From Betaproteobacteria bacterium (GTDB taxonomy: Bacteria > Pseudomonadota > Gammaproteobacteria > Burkholderiales > Burkholderiaceae_C): a DNA stretch of 38,180 bases. The stretch spans positions 1-38,180 of the forward strand of contig RFYV01000029.1 in assembly GCA_009921265.1 (NCBI GenBank), written 5' to 3'. The translations under genes were made by a program, and so were the position numbers. The notes beneath the pieces were generated by a model. That model worked only from the letters and a program-made list of their open reading frames with translations. It ran no database searches and was not told where the DNA came from. The stretch's first letter is position 1, and each line of letters opens with the position of its first letter. Shown here piece by piece: positions 24,718 through 33,714 of the stretch.

Positions 24718-27108
24718 TTAAATTTTCCCGAGTGCAGACAACACGCGCTCGGGCGTGAAGGGTTGCACGCTCACACTCGCATTCAATGGTGCAATGGCGT
24801 CATTGATGGCGTTCATCACCGCTCCTGGCGCACCCGCTGTGCCCGCCTCTCCCGCGCCTTTGGCACCGAGCTCTGAAGTCTTAGTCGGTGTCTCCACATG
24901 TCCCAACACAATATCGGGCATCTCCCCCGCCATCGGCACCAAATAATCAGCCATCGAACCATTGAGCAATTGTCCATCTTCGCTGTAAATACATTCTTCA
25001 AACATGGCGCCACCAATACCTTGCACAATACCGCCGCGAATTTGTTCATCCACCAGCATGGGGTTGATGATGGTGCCGCAATCTTCAACGCACCAATGTT
25101 TGAGTAACTTAACAAAACCTGTTTCGATATCGACTTCAACATACGAGGCTTGAATGCCATTGGTAAATGTAAAACCATATTCGCGAGGCGTGTAATGACG
25201 CGTCACCGTGAGTTCCGATTGAAAATCCATAGGTAATGTATCGGGCCTGAAATAAGCAACGCGCCCGACTTCATTGATCGACATGTGCTCTTGCCCTGTG
25301 AGCTTGTCAATCACCACACCATTGCTCATGTCTAATGTGGCAACTTCCACTTTAAGAATCGCAGCAGCAACTGCCAATATATGTGTACGCAATACTTTGC
25401 CTGCTTGTAATACGGCCTCACCACCAATGCCTGCACCGCGTGAAGCCCATGTGCCGCCACCATAGGGCGTTACACCTGTATCGCCCGTAATCACACGCAC
25501 ATTGGCAACATCAACACCCACAGCACTCGCAGCAATTTGCGCAAAGATTGCTTCAGTTCCTTGACCTTGCTCAGTGACGCTAACCAATACATTGATCATG
25601 CCTGCAGGATCTAATCGAACCGTTGCACCGTCTTGCGCAGAGATACGCGCACCTCCCACGCCATAAAACGCAGGAGATGGATTAGTCACTTCAATCATGG
25701 CGGCCAATCCAATGCCGCGATAAATTCCTTTGCCACGCAACTGTTGTTGCTCTTCGCGTAATTTTTTGTAATCCATCAATTGCATCAATTGATCAAGGCA
25801 TTGATGATGCGAGAGTTTTTCAAATTTAATGCCAGACGGAAATGTATAAGGATAAGCGTCATCGGCAATTAAATTTCTTCTGCGAAATTCAGCGGGATCC
25901 ATACTAATTTTTCTTGCAGCCTCATCCACAATACCTTCTGTGATGGCAACAGCAATTGGGTGTCCCACCGCTCTGTATTGGCAAGTGACATTTTTATTGG
26001 TAAACACCACGTCTAAACTGGCTTTGTATTGTTGGTGCTTGTAAGGGCCGCCTGTGAGGTTGACCACTTGATTGCCTTCAATTCCACTGGTTCTAGGGTA
26101 AACCGAGTAAGGGCCAATACCCGTTAAATCAACCATATCAAATGCCAACATGTCACCTTGCTTTGTACAAGCCAATTTGATTTTGACTTTGTGTTCGCGC
26201 GCATGGATATCGGTTAAAAATGATTCAATCCGATCAGCCATGAATTTAACTGGACGTTTGAGCATCACTGCAATTGCAGCAGTAGCCATCTCGTCGGCAT
26301 ACACGTGCACTTTGATACCGAACGATCCGCCCACATCTTTACAAATCACACGCACATTGGATTCTGGAATATTGAGATGACGCGAAAAAATATCTTGCAT
26401 CATATTGGGCGCTTGCGTGCCTTGATACACCGTGAGTAAATTTTCTGCAGGGTTGTAATCAGCAAGGATGGCGCGTGGCTCGTTAGTCACACCTGTATGG
26501 CGACTAAATACATATATTTTCTCTACCACCACATCGGCTTTTGAAAACACATCGTCAAAACCTTCGGTTTTTAATTCACGATGAAAACACAGGTTGTCAC
26601 CCAAATCGGGATGAATCACGGTCTTGCCTTCTAAGGAAGCATCCATATCGGTCACAGCAGGCAACACGTCCCAATCGGCTTGCACATGATCGAGTGCGTC
26701 TTCGGCTTGCCGACGCGTTTGTGCAACGATAGCGGCAACCGCTTCACCCTGCCAACACGCGCGCTCGGGAGCAATTGCATATTGCGGTGCAGATCGAATG
26801 CCTTTGAGATGACCCAACACACCGACCCATGGTGTACAAAATTGTGCGACGTCATGACCATCAAACACAGCAACAACACCCGGTTGTTTGCGAGCTTGCG
26901 TTAAATCCAAATGTTTGATGCGCGCGTGTGCATGCGGACTTCTAAAAAAAACCACGTGTACCAAACGAGGCATGCGCAAATCATCCAAATAAGTACCGCG
27001 GCCTTGTAATAATTTTTTCGCGCCAGTGCGCGGTACACTTTGACCTATATAATTGATTTGTGTTTTAACACCGTCTGTTTTAACTGGGATTTCGTTGCGT
27101 GCATTCAT
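24718..27108 (-). CDS. Molybdenum hydroxylase large subunit (xanthine dehydrogenase/CoxL family)
   Basis: The 796-residue catalytic subunit binds molybdopterin. Seen: VGQSVPR-type start, GRGTYLDDLRMP, RSPHAHARI, QGTQAPNMMQ (229-238), GGSFGIKVHVYADE (260-273), VTEQGQGTEAIFAQIAA and GAKGAGEAGTAGAPGAV, with the proposed base-catalyst E754. The active-site loop reads YRAVGHP (378-384), which is neither the AYRCSFR of CO dehydrogenase nor the AYRGAGR common in form II proteins. CO oxidation is therefore unlikely and an organic, probably heteroaromatic, substrate is favoured (inference). The ATG overlaps the stop of the Fe-S subunit as ATGA. It is the last gene of an eight-gene run that starts with a Liv-type transporter. 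Confidence 0.92.
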   Translation of the reverse strand: MNARNEIPVKTDGVKTQINYIGQSVPRTGAKKLLQGRGTYLDDLRMPRLVHVVFFRSPHAHARIKHLDLTQARKQPGVVAVFDGHDVAQFCTPWVGVLGHLKGIRSAPQYAIAPERACWQGEAVAAIVAQTRRQAEDALDHVQADWDVLPAVTDMDASLEGKTVIHPDLGDNLCFHRELKTEGFDDVFSKADVVVEKIYVFSRHTGVTNEPRAILADYNPAENLLTVYQGTQAPNMMQDIFSRHLNIPESNVRVICKDVGGSFGIKVHVYADEMATAAIAVMLKRPVKFMADRIESFLTDIHAREHKVKIKLACTKQGDMLAFDMVDLTGIGPYSVYPRTSGIEGNQVVNLTGGPYKHQQYKASLDVVFTNKNVTCQYRAVGHPIAVAITEGIVDEAARKISMDPAEFRRRNLIADDAYPYTFPSGIKFEKLSHHQCLDQLMQLMDYKKLREEQQQLRGKGIYRGIGLAAMIEVTNPSPAFYGVGGARISAQDGATVRLDPAGMINVLVSVTEQGQGTEAIFAQIAASAVGVDVANVRVITGDTGVTPYGGGTWASRGAGIGGEAVLQAGKVLRTHILAVAAAILKVEVATLDMSNGVVIDKLTGQEHMSINEVGRVAYFRPDTLPMDFQSELTVTRHYTPREYGFTFTNGIQASYVEVDIETGFVKLLKHWCVEDCGTIINPMLVDEQIRGGIVQGIGGAMFEECIYSEDGQLLNGSMADYLVPMAGEMPDIVLGHVETPTKTSELGAKGAGEAGTAGAPGAVMNAINDAIAPLNASVSVQPFTPERVLSALGKI

Positions 27109-27587
27109 GACGATGCTCCTTGCTTCAAAACCGATTCGATAGCGTCAACAATGGCTTGGTAACCAGTGCACCGACAATAATTGCCAGAGATTAATTCTTT
27201 GATTTCATCGCGTGTGGCGTGTGGGTGATGCTTGGTAATTTCCAAAGCAGTGAGTAACATACCTGACGAGCAAAAACCGCATTGAAACGCATTGTGTTTT
27301 AAAAATGAGGCTTGCAGCGCTTGTAATTCGCCACTCTCCGATAAACCTTCGATGGTTTGTACATGTTTGCCATTGGCTTGCACAGCCAACGTTAAACACC
27401 CTCTCACCAGTTGACCATCGACCATCACTTGGCACGCACCACACACTCCGTGCTCGCATCCCAAGTGTGAGCCCGTAAGTCCTAGGTCTTCGCGCAAATA
27501 ATCAACCAAATGCATACGAACGGGTACTTGTGCATCGACAGTTTCACCATTCACCACAAACTGGGTGTGCATGCAACGATCAGACAT
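27105..27587 (-). CDS. Molybdenum hydroxylase [2Fe-2S] small subunit
   Basis: This 160-residue electron-transfer subunit has all eight cluster cysteines: C44, C49, C52 and C64 (GCEHGVCGAC...GC) for the plant-type cluster, and C103, C106, C138 and C140 (QCGFCSSGM...YCRCTGY) for the second cluster. It passes electrons from the Mo site to the FAD subunit. GGAG precedes the ATG. It overlaps the FAD-subunit gene by 8 nt and the large-subunit gene by 4 nt, indicating coupled translation of the trimer. Confidence 0.96.
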   Translation of the reverse strand: MSDRCMHTQFVVNGETVDAQVPVRMHLVDYLREDLGLTGSHLGCEHGVCGACQVMVDGQLVRGCLTLAVQANGKHVQTIEGLSESGELQALQASFLKHNAFQCGFCSSGMLLTALEITKHHPHATRDEIKELISGNYCRCTGYQAIVDAIESVLKQGASS

Positions 27588-28443
27588 GTTGTTCTCCTGC
27601 TTGCATCAATGCGCGTGACAACAACACACGCGCCAATTGTTTTTTGGTAGCGGTATTGCCCTGCAAATCACCCGCTGGGTTGAGATCTTTGTCCAATGCT
27701 TTTTGTGCTTGAGCAATGCTCGATGCGTCAATGGTTTCACCCTCCATGGCTTCCATCGCCAATGGAGCCAACACAGGCTTGTCATCCACAGACATATAGG
27801 CCAAGGCGCAATCGCTCACCGTTTTGCCCTTAAGAGTGAAGGCCGCGGCCAAACCCACTATGGCGTAATCGCCTTTTCTTCTGGACAACTCTAAAAAAAC
27901 AAATCGTTGATCGCTGGTCGCTACTGGAAATTCAACAGCAACCAAAATTTCATCGGGCTTAACCGCTGTGCGATACAAGCTGATGAAGAAGTCCCGCGCA
28001 CTCACACGTCGCTCTGACTTTGCACTCTTTAAAATCAATGTGGCGTTAAGTGCCAAAGCCACTGCAGGATATTCAGCAGCGGGGTCACCCAACGCCAAAC
28101 TACCACCGATCGTGCCTTTGTTGCGAATGGCTAAGTGTGCAACGTGTGGCACGGCTTGCGCAAGCAATGGTATATGTTGTTGAACAACAGCAGATGTGAG
28201 AATGTCGTGATGCGTAGTGAGCGCACCGATACGAACAGTATTTTTTGTATGCTCGATGCCGCGCAGTTCGTGCAAATCGCCAATGTCAATCAACATTTGT
28301 GGATTAGCCATACGCAAATTCATCACCGCTAATAAACTTTGACCACCCGCCAAAATTTGTGCCGATTCGCCATGTAGTTTTTGCAAGGCAAATACATCGG
28401 CTAAATTTTTAACGCGGGCATATTCAAAATCAGGGGATTTCAT
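27580..28443 (-). CDS. Molybdenum hydroxylase FAD-binding medium subunit (CoxM-like)
   Basis: This 287-residue subunit has the FAD-binding signatures AQILAGGQSLLAVMNLRMANP (~28-48) and AIRNKGTIGGSLALGDPAAEYPAVALAL (~110-137), with FVELSRRKGDYAIVGLAAAF later in the sequence. It accepts electrons from the small subunit and passes them to the final acceptor. AGAGGAA precedes the ATG. It lies 48 nt after the livF-like gene, close enough for shared transcription with the transporter. Confidence 0.93.
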   Translation of the reverse strand: MKSPDFEYARVKNLADVFALQKLHGESAQILAGGQSLLAVMNLRMANPQMLIDIGDLHELRGIEHTKNTVRIGALTTHHDILTSAVVQQHIPLLAQAVPHVAHLAIRNKGTIGGSLALGDPAAEYPAVALALNATLILKSAKSERRVSARDFFISLYRTAVKPDEILVAVEFPVATSDQRFVFLELSRRKGDYAIVGLAAAFTLKGKTVSDCALAYMSVDDKPVLAPLAMEAMEGETIDASSIAQAQKALDKDLNPAGDLQGNTATKKQLARVLLSRALMQAGEQHV

Positions 28444-28491
28444 GAAAGGTTCCTCTAATTAACAATCATCGCAAAGCCGAAAGCGAAACAA

Positions 28492-29226
28492 TCAGACAGA
28501 AACACCCAAGTAATAGCTCTTGACCAAATCGTTGCTCATCAATGTATCGACATCGCCTTTAAAAACGATTTCGCCATGAACAATGATGTGGCCATAGTCA
28601 GCGATACGCATGGCTTGTTTGAAGTTTTGCTCGGCCATTAAAACGGTCAGACTGTATTTATCTTTGAGCTCTTTGAGTTTGGTGATGGTTTGTGAAACGA
28701 GCAATGGCGATAAACCTACCGATGGCTCATCAACCAATAACAATTTTGGAGAAGACATCAAAGCTCTGGCAATAGCCAACATCTGTTGCTGACCGCCCGA
28801 CATGGATCCTGCCAATTGCGTTCGACGCTCTTTGAGCAGCGGAAATGCTTCGTAGCAAAAAGCAATGTTCTCTGGAATTTGTGTGCGCGCAGATTCTCTG
28901 AATGCACCGAGTAATAAATTTTCTTCAACGGTTAATTTTGGAAACAGTCTGCGCCCCTCTGGAATGAGTGCAACGCCTAAATTAACAATTTCTTCGGTCG
29001 AGAGCTGGGTTAAATCGTGTGTGACGCCATCCATCTCCAAACGAATCGAACCTTTGTCAGGCTTGACCATTCCCATCACACACTTCATCAATGTGCTTTT
29101 TCCATTACCGTTGGTTCCCAACAATGCAACGGTTTGTCCATTTTCGATAGTCAGAGACACGCCGTGCAATGCACGCACAGCGCCATAACCAGCGTCAATG
29201 TCTTCAATGATGAGTTTAGTCGCCAA
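28492..29226 (-). CDS. livF: Branched-chain amino acid-type ABC transporter ATP-binding protein (LivF-like)
   Basis: This 244-residue ATPase has Walker A GTNGNGKST, the signature MSGGQQQMLAIARAL, Walker B LLLVDEPSVGLSP and the H-loop equivalent LMAEQNF. I place the start at TTG 29226, with AAGG 7 nt upstream; it overlaps the end of livG by 11 nt. The frame runs further upstream to 29298, but that part lies inside livG and does not look like LivF. With LivG it powers the LivHM permease. Liv-type systems in this order often import aromatic or other acids rather than amino acids, which the Mo-hydroxylase neighbours support. Confidence 0.92.
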   Translation of the reverse strand: MATKLIIEDIDAGYGAVRALHGVSLTIENGQTVALLGTNGNGKSTLMKCVMGMVKPDKGSIRLEMDGVTHDLTQLSTEEIVNLGVALIPEGRRLFPKLTVEENLLLGAFRESARTQIPENIAFCYEAFPLLKERRTQLAGSMSGGQQQMLAIARALMSSPKLLLVDEPSVGLSPLLVSQTITKLKELKDKYSLTVLMAEQNFKQAMRIADYGHIIVHGEIVFKGDVDTLMSNDLVKSYYLGVSV

Positions 29227-29932
29227 GATAGGCCCTTTGTACGTCAGGATTTTTAACAATGGTCTCGGGTGTACCTTCGCAGATGATTTTTCCTGCATCC
29301 AAACACACCACGCGCTGAGAAAACTTCATCACCGCTTGCATGATGTGCTCAATCATGATGATGGTGATGCCGAGTTTATTCAGATCAAACAAAATTTGTA
29401 AAACCTCATCTACTTCAGCGCCTGCTAAGCCCGCCATCGCTTCGTCAGAAATTAAAAGCTTGGGCTTGGCGGCCATTGCGCGTGCCAATTCCATTTTGCG
29501 CAACTCTACTTGAGAGAGTTGATTCGACTGCACAAAGGCTTTATCAGCCAATCCCATGCGTTGCAAAATTTCCATTGCTTCTTTTTGTTGCTCGGGGCCG
29601 TCTTTGCCACCTACAAACGCAAAGGGCACCAATAAATTTTCCATCACCGTCATGCTGCTAAAGGGACGCGGTATTTGAAAACTGCGAGCAATGCCACGCT
29701 TGGTTCTTTGATGCGCTTGCAGTGGCGTGATTTCTTGTCCATCAAAACGAATCGAGCCTTGATAGTTGGTATAGGCGCCTGAGATGCAATTGATGAGTGT
29801 GGTTTTTCCAGATCCGTTGGGACCAATTAAACCCAAGCGCTCACCTTGAAGAACGTTCAGGCTCACGCCTGAGAGCGCTGTAAAGCCCCCAAATTGCTTG
29901 ACAACGTTGTTTACTTCGAGGATTGTTTCCAT
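29216..29932 (-). CDS. livG: Branched-chain amino acid-type ABC transporter ATP-binding protein (LivG-like)
   Basis: This 238-residue ATPase has Walker A GPNGSGKTT and the LivG-typical GIARSFQIPRPFSSMTVMENL. The signature region is LSQVELRKMELARAM in place of LSGGQ, and Walker B is LLISDEAMAGL. The divergent signature occurs in a known branch of LivG proteins, so it need not mean loss of function. The gene overlaps livM by 22 nt and livF by 11 nt. It partners LivF on the cytoplasmic face of the permease. Confidence 0.92.
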   Translation of the reverse strand: METILEVNNVVKQFGGFTALSGVSLNVLQGERLGLIGPNGSGKTTLINCISGAYTNYQGSIRFDGQEITPLQAHQRTKRGIARSFQIPRPFSSMTVMENLLVPFAFVGGKDGPEQQKEAMEILQRMGLADKAFVQSNQLSQVELRKMELARAMAAKPKLLISDEAMAGLAGAEVDEVLQILFDLNKLGITIIMIEHIMQAVMKFSQRVVCLDAGKIICEGTPETIVKNPDVQRAYLGD

Positions 29933-30846
29933 TTTTTCACTAATCCTAAGATGCCTTCAGGCGCAATGACCACAAACAAAACCAGCAACACGCCGACAAT
30001 TAAAACATTCAATTCATTAGAAACAGTAACCGTGACGATTTGTTGCAACGTTGCTAACAATAATGCACCAATGACGGGTCCGATCCAATGAGAAGTGCCA
30101 CCAATGATGGGCATACCCAAAGCGTATATGGAGTAACTCAAATTAAATGTGGATGCAGGCTCGATATAACTCAAGTACATCGGCATTGGAGAACCTGCAA
30201 CACCCATGAGTGCGCCAGAAATCGTACATGCAATTAATTTAATCTTTAGAGTAGGAACACCCGAACACTCGGCAGCCTCTTCTGAATCGCGCACCGCACG
30301 CAAACCGCGCCCCAAAAAAGAATCTTGAACATAACGCGCAATGCTCACAGACAAAACAGCCAACACCGCCATCACAAAAAACAGCATGCGTGTGTAACTT
30401 TCAAAAAACCACAGATCGGGTGGACGCGTGAGCTGCATACCCGTTGCACCACCGACATAACGCCAATTGTTAACAACGGTTTCTAAAATAAACACCACTG
30501 CAACAGTTGCAATAGAGAAAAAGATACCGCGCAACTTGAGAGTAAGTAAGCCAACACCTAAACCCAGCGCGCCAGCCAAGATACCGCCACCAATGATTTG
30601 AACAACCAGAGGTGCAGAAATCGATTTGAATAAAACAACTGCGGTGTACGCACCCATCGCAATAAAAGCGGGCACACCAAAATTAACGTAACCCGCATAG
30701 CCGCCCAAAATATTCCATGCAGTTGCAAGAATCACAAACTGCAAAATCACAAATCCTGCAAAGAAAACATATTCATTGATACTGCTCATCACAGAGAGGC
30801 CTAAAAAGCCCAAAACTATCAACAAACAATAGGTAGCGTATTTCAT
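29911..30846 (-). CDS. livM: Branched-chain amino acid-type ABC transporter permease (LivM-like)
   Basis: This 311-residue permease has about eight to nine membrane segments. Seen: NILGGYAGYVNFGVPAFIAMGAYTAV (the LivM 'GG..G..SFG' region), a GRGLRAVRDSEEAAECSGVP cytoplasmic loop that contacts the ATPases, and GGTSHWIGPVIGALLL near the C-terminus. The start is 5 nt after the livH stop. It forms the inner-membrane channel with LivH. Confidence 0.93.
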   Translation of the reverse strand: MKYATYCLLIVLGFLGLSVMSSINEYVFFAGFVILQFVILATAWNILGGYAGYVNFGVPAFIAMGAYTAVVLFKSISAPLVVQIIGGGILAGALGLGVGLLTLKLRGIFFSIATVAVVFILETVVNNWRYVGGATGMQLTRPPDLWFFESYTRMLFFVMAVLAVLSVSIARYVQDSFLGRGLRAVRDSEEAAECSGVPTLKIKLIACTISGALMGVAGSPMPMYLSYIEPASTFNLSYSIYALGMPIIGGTSHWIGPVIGALLLATLQQIVTVTVSNELNVLIVGVLLVLFVVIAPEGILGLVKKWKQSSK

Positions 30847-30851
30847 CTGGG

Positions 30852-31724
30852 TTATCTTCCAAATAGACCTTGGGGTCTAACGCCAAGCATCAACAATAAC
30901 AAACCGAAAGAAACCGCGGGTGCCCACGATGCACCAAAGGCCATCATCACTACAGATTCTGCAATACCTAAAACAAGACCCGCAACCAAAGTACCACTCA
31001 TGCTCCCCAAGCCAGCCAATACGACCACACAAAATGTGCGACCGATGTATATGCGATCCATCGAGGGTTCTACGGGTCCAACAATAATCAGCATAGCGCC
31101 AGCCAATGCATTGATAGCCGTTGCGATTCCAAATGCCAATTGTTTGATCTTGACAGGGTTGGCTCCCATCAATCGCAACGCACCTTCGTCTTGACCAACT
31201 GCTTTGATGGCGCGGCCATTGAATGTTTTAGAAAAATAAATAGTGAGCACAACAGTCAGGACCACCGCAATTCCAAAAGCCACGAGCATCCGATAAGGAA
31301 AACGGTATTCTCCAATTTCTAAACTGCTACCGATGTAACTCGCAGCCACTGTTCGTTGATCAACACCAAAAAATAAAATCAAACATACTTCGATGATGAA
31401 CGCCATGCCAAAGAAAAAGGCAAGGCCGCGCACACCTGTTTCTGTACTTCGCTTCTCAAAGGTTTCATAGTAAAACCGATAAAAGCCAATGCCAATGAGA
31501 TAAAAAACGGGCATTAACAATACGCCGCAGACAATGGGGTCTATGCCTGTTTTGGCAAGCATGAAGGTAAAGTAAGAGCCCAATATCAGCAGTGCAGGAT
31601 GTGCCACATACGGCACATCAAGCAAACCAAAAGCCACAGACAAACCAAGACTCACGGCCGCATAAAAACAACCGAGCAAGATTCCAAAAAGAACAGCTTC
31701 AAAAATTAGATCAACAGAAAACAT
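30852..31724 (-). CDS. livH: Branched-chain amino acid-type ABC transporter permease (LivH-like)
   Basis: This is a 290-residue permease with about eight membrane segments. LGLSVAFGLLDVPYVAHPALLILGSYF is the N-terminal LivH signature, GRAIKAVGQDEGALRLMGANP the ATPase-contact loop, and VVLAGLGSMSGTLVAGLVLGIAESV the C-terminal signature. It starts 70 nt after the stop of the receptor gene, and that gap (31725-31794) shows no hairpin, so receptor and permease genes are probably co-transcribed. Confidence 0.93.
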   Translation of the reverse strand: MFSVDLIFEAVLFGILLGCFYAAVSLGLSVAFGLLDVPYVAHPALLILGSYFTFMLAKTGIDPIVCGVLLMPVFYLIGIGFYRFYYETFEKRSTETGVRGLAFFFGMAFIIEVCLILFFGVDQRTVAASYIGSSLEIGEYRFPYRMLVAFGIAVVLTVVLTIYFSKTFNGRAIKAVGQDEGALRLMGANPVKIKQLAFGIATAINALAGAMLIIVGPVEPSMDRIYIGRTFCVVVLAGLGSMSGTLVAGLVLGIAESVVMMAFGASWAPAVSFGLLLLMLGVRPQGLFGR

Positions 31725-31794
31725 CAGAATTATTTGATAAAAGATGGAACTCTATCAAAGAGCCCCATCCAAGTGAAAAAAGACAAGCAAAAAA

Positions 31795-33051
31795 TTAGAT
31801 TGCTTTTCTTGCCTTGTCAAAAGGTGTGATTACATCACCCTGTTTTTCTGATGCGGGCCAAATCACAACTTGTTTTCCAGGTGCGCGAAATTGATCCCAA
31901 TCGTTATCTTTGAGATTTCTAAATTGCGCCTGAACCAAAGCGGGCTTTGCACGTTCGCCGTTTTTATCAAAACTGATGGGCCCCACAATGGTCTTCATTT
32001 CGTTTCTGCGCAAATAGTCGGCCAATCTTTTGTGATCCAATGATTTGGTTGCATTGACTGCTTGCTCAATCATTTGTCCAGTGGCGTAGTTATAGGGTGA
32101 CAAGTAATAACCCAATGGGTCAACCTTGGCTTCCATCGCACGCGGGGTGTAACGCTTCAAAAACTCTTCAATGCCAGGGTACTTCATTCCAGGAACATAA
32201 GAGTTGTAATTCACAACTCCATTGAGCAAGCTACCAAGGCCGTGCATCACAGGTCCAAATTGCAATCCAACCATACCGCCACCAAAGATTTGAACTTGTG
32301 CACCCAATCCAATTTCATTGACCGAGCGCATGATCGCCACAGATTCGTTGGGGTAGCATGCGACAAAAACGGCTTCTGCTCTTGACGCCCTTACAGCCCT
32401 AATAATCGACGAGAAGTCAGTGTTGTTGCCAGGATAGTTTTGGTCATAGACGACATTCCATCCCGTTGTTTTGATGATTTCACGCGCACCGTTGGCAAGG
32501 TTTTGTTGAAACTCACCTTCGGCTGCAAAAATCGCAATCGATTTAGCGCCTGCTTTTTTGCCAGCCTCTAAGAAGCCCTCTGACCAACCCTTTGCGTCCC
32601 CCCAAGGTGCATTGTTAAACCACATATCGTGTTGAACTTTTGCATTGACTTGGAAAGAGAAATTACCCATCAATAACAAGCCACGCTCTTTCACCATCGG
32701 CATTATGGGTGCAGTCACATTAGTTGCATAAGGTGCAATCAATAAATCAACTTTGTCGACATCAATGAGTTTGGTATAGATACCAGGGGTGTTAGCGCCG
32801 TTACTTTGATCGTCATAAACGATGAGATCGACTTTGCGACCCAACATGCCGCCGCGCGCATTAACATCTTCAATCCACATACGCAAACCAATCAGAGCAG
32901 CTTGTCCACCTGCGCCGAGTCCACCTGTTTGCGGCATGCTCATGCCGATTTTGATGGGTGCACCTTGTGCAAAAGCCATACTTGCTGGCATGCTTGCGGC
33001 CAATAGGCCTGCTCCACCCGTACCGATTACTTTGCGACGCATTTGATCCAT
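31795..33051 (-). CDS. Liv-type ABC transporter substrate-binding protein
   Basis: This 418-residue periplasmic protein of the Peripla_BP_6 (LivK-like) family has an N-terminal signal with RRKVIGTGGAG (Tat-like) ending near ASMAFA. IKIGMSMPQTGGLGAGGQAALIGLRMWIEDVNARGG and VDLIVYDDQSN follow, then YTKLIDVDKVDLLIAPYAT and GFLEAGKKAGAKSIAIFAAEGEF. It delivers the ligand to LivHMGF. GAGGAG-type Shine-Dalgarno precedes the ATG. It is the first gene of the eight-gene run ending with the Mo hydroxylase, so the bound ligand is probably the hydroxylase substrate (inference). Confidence 0.92.
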   Translation of the reverse strand: MDQMRRKVIGTGGAGLLAASMPASMAFAQGAPIKIGMSMPQTGGLGAGGQAALIGLRMWIEDVNARGGMLGRKVDLIVYDDQSNGANTPGIYTKLIDVDKVDLLIAPYATNVTAPIMPMVKERGLLLMGNFSFQVNAKVQHDMWFNNAPWGDAKGWSEGFLEAGKKAGAKSIAIFAAEGEFQQNLANGAREIIKTTGWNVVYDQNYPGNNTDFSSIIRAVRASRAEAVFVACYPNESVAIMRSVNEIGLGAQVQIFGGGMVGLQFGPVMHGLGSLLNGVVNYNSYVPGMKYPGIEEFLKRYTPRAMEAKVDPLGYYLSPYNYATGQMIEQAVNATKSLDHKRLADYLRRNEMKTIVGPISFDKNGERAKPALVQAQFRNLKDNDWDQFRAPGKQVVIWPASEKQGDVITPFDKARKAI

Positions 33052-33124
33052 GAATTTCTCCTCGTATGAAGTATGAACTACAACTGCAATGCTAAGAGAT
33101 AGGAAACGAATCGATATCCGCTAT

Positions 33125-33139
33125 TACCCTAGTACGGTA
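33125..33139. promoter_or_regulatory. Palindromic site upstream of the Liv/Mo-hydroxylase operon
   Basis: TACCCTAGTACGGTA matches its reverse complement at 12 of 15 positions and lies 74 nt upstream of the receptor start at 33051. TACC-N7-GGTA half-sites of this kind suggest a dimeric activator or repressor of the eight-gene operon. I believe similar 'CTAGTACGGTAG'-type boxes occur in other Burkholderiales promoters, but cannot verify this here. Confidence 0.4.
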
Positions 33140-33162
33140 GGTTTTTAAATGAAATAACTTTT

Positions 33163-33636
33163 TCAGTTAGAAATGATGCTCACGCGTTCCATCTTGGAAT
33201 AATCTTCGCCCGTCCATTCGGGCTCGTCGGTGATATTGAAAAAATTCAGTTCAATCATCACACCATTGGGGTCTTGCACAAACAACTGATACAAATGTGA
33301 CTCAGGGAAATAGCGCGGCCTAAAACTCAACTTCTTTTCTGTAAACTTTTGTATGAATCCATTGGGCTCTTCTGCCAAAAAAGCCACGTGATCTATGACG
33401 CCTGTTTGACCATCGACAGCGTCTTCAGGCGTCCCGATGTAATACTTTTCTCTATTAGGAATGTGCGAAGGACCCAAATGCACTTGAATGGAACCATTGG
33501 TACCCATCCAAAAACCAGGGAAGGGAAAATCAGGTCTTGGCATCACCTCAAAACCCAATACAGTCATGTAAAAGTCTTTGGTCAACTCGAGATCATCAGC
33601 TCTGATGAAAAAATGATTGATGGAGTTAATAGGCAT
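33163..33636 (-). CDS. VOC family protein (glyoxalase/dioxygenase superfamily), single domain
   Basis: This 157-residue protein starts INHFFIRADDLELTKDFYMTVLGFEV, has GSIQVHLGPSHIP, then GVIDHVAFLAEEPNGFIQ, and ends QLFVQDPNGVMIELNFF. Candidate metal ligands are the His in INHFF, the His in VIDHVAF and the Glu in MIELNF. The reaction cannot be told; VOC enzymes include isomerases, lyases and dioxygenases. The ATG at 33636 has GGAAG upstream. It is divergent from the two-domain VOC gene, with 78 nt between starts. Confidence 0.88.
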   Translation of the reverse strand: MPINSINHFFIRADDLELTKDFYMTVLGFEVMPRPDFPFPGFWMGTNGSIQVHLGPSHIPNREKYYIGTPEDAVDGQTGVIDHVAFLAEEPNGFIQKFTEKKLSFRPRYFPESHLYQLFVQDPNGVMIELNFFNITDEPEWTGEDYSKMERVSIISN

Positions 33637-33649
33637 GCTGTTTTCTTCC

Positions 33650-33669
33650 TTCGATGTTGAATAATCGAA
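33650..33669. promoter_or_regulatory. Inverted repeat between the two divergent VOC genes
   Basis: TTCGAT and ATCGAA are exact complements separated by eight bases, inside the 78-nt region between starts at 33636 (-) and 33715 (+). The position and symmetry fit an operator acting on both genes. Function inferred. Confidence 0.4.
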
Positions 33670-33714
33670 CAATTGAATGCTATCACTCACCATGCAAAGG
33701 TCAAGAGAGGTTTT

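Noticed and set aside
24718..27108. Aerobic CO dehydrogenase large subunit (CoxL).
   Set aside because: The active-site loop is YRAVGHP, not AYRCSFR, and no CoxD/E/F-type maturation genes are present.
29227..29298. Upstream extension of the livF frame to 29298.
   Set aside because: It lies inside livG and does not resemble LivF; a TTG with AAGG upstream at 29226 fits the family start.
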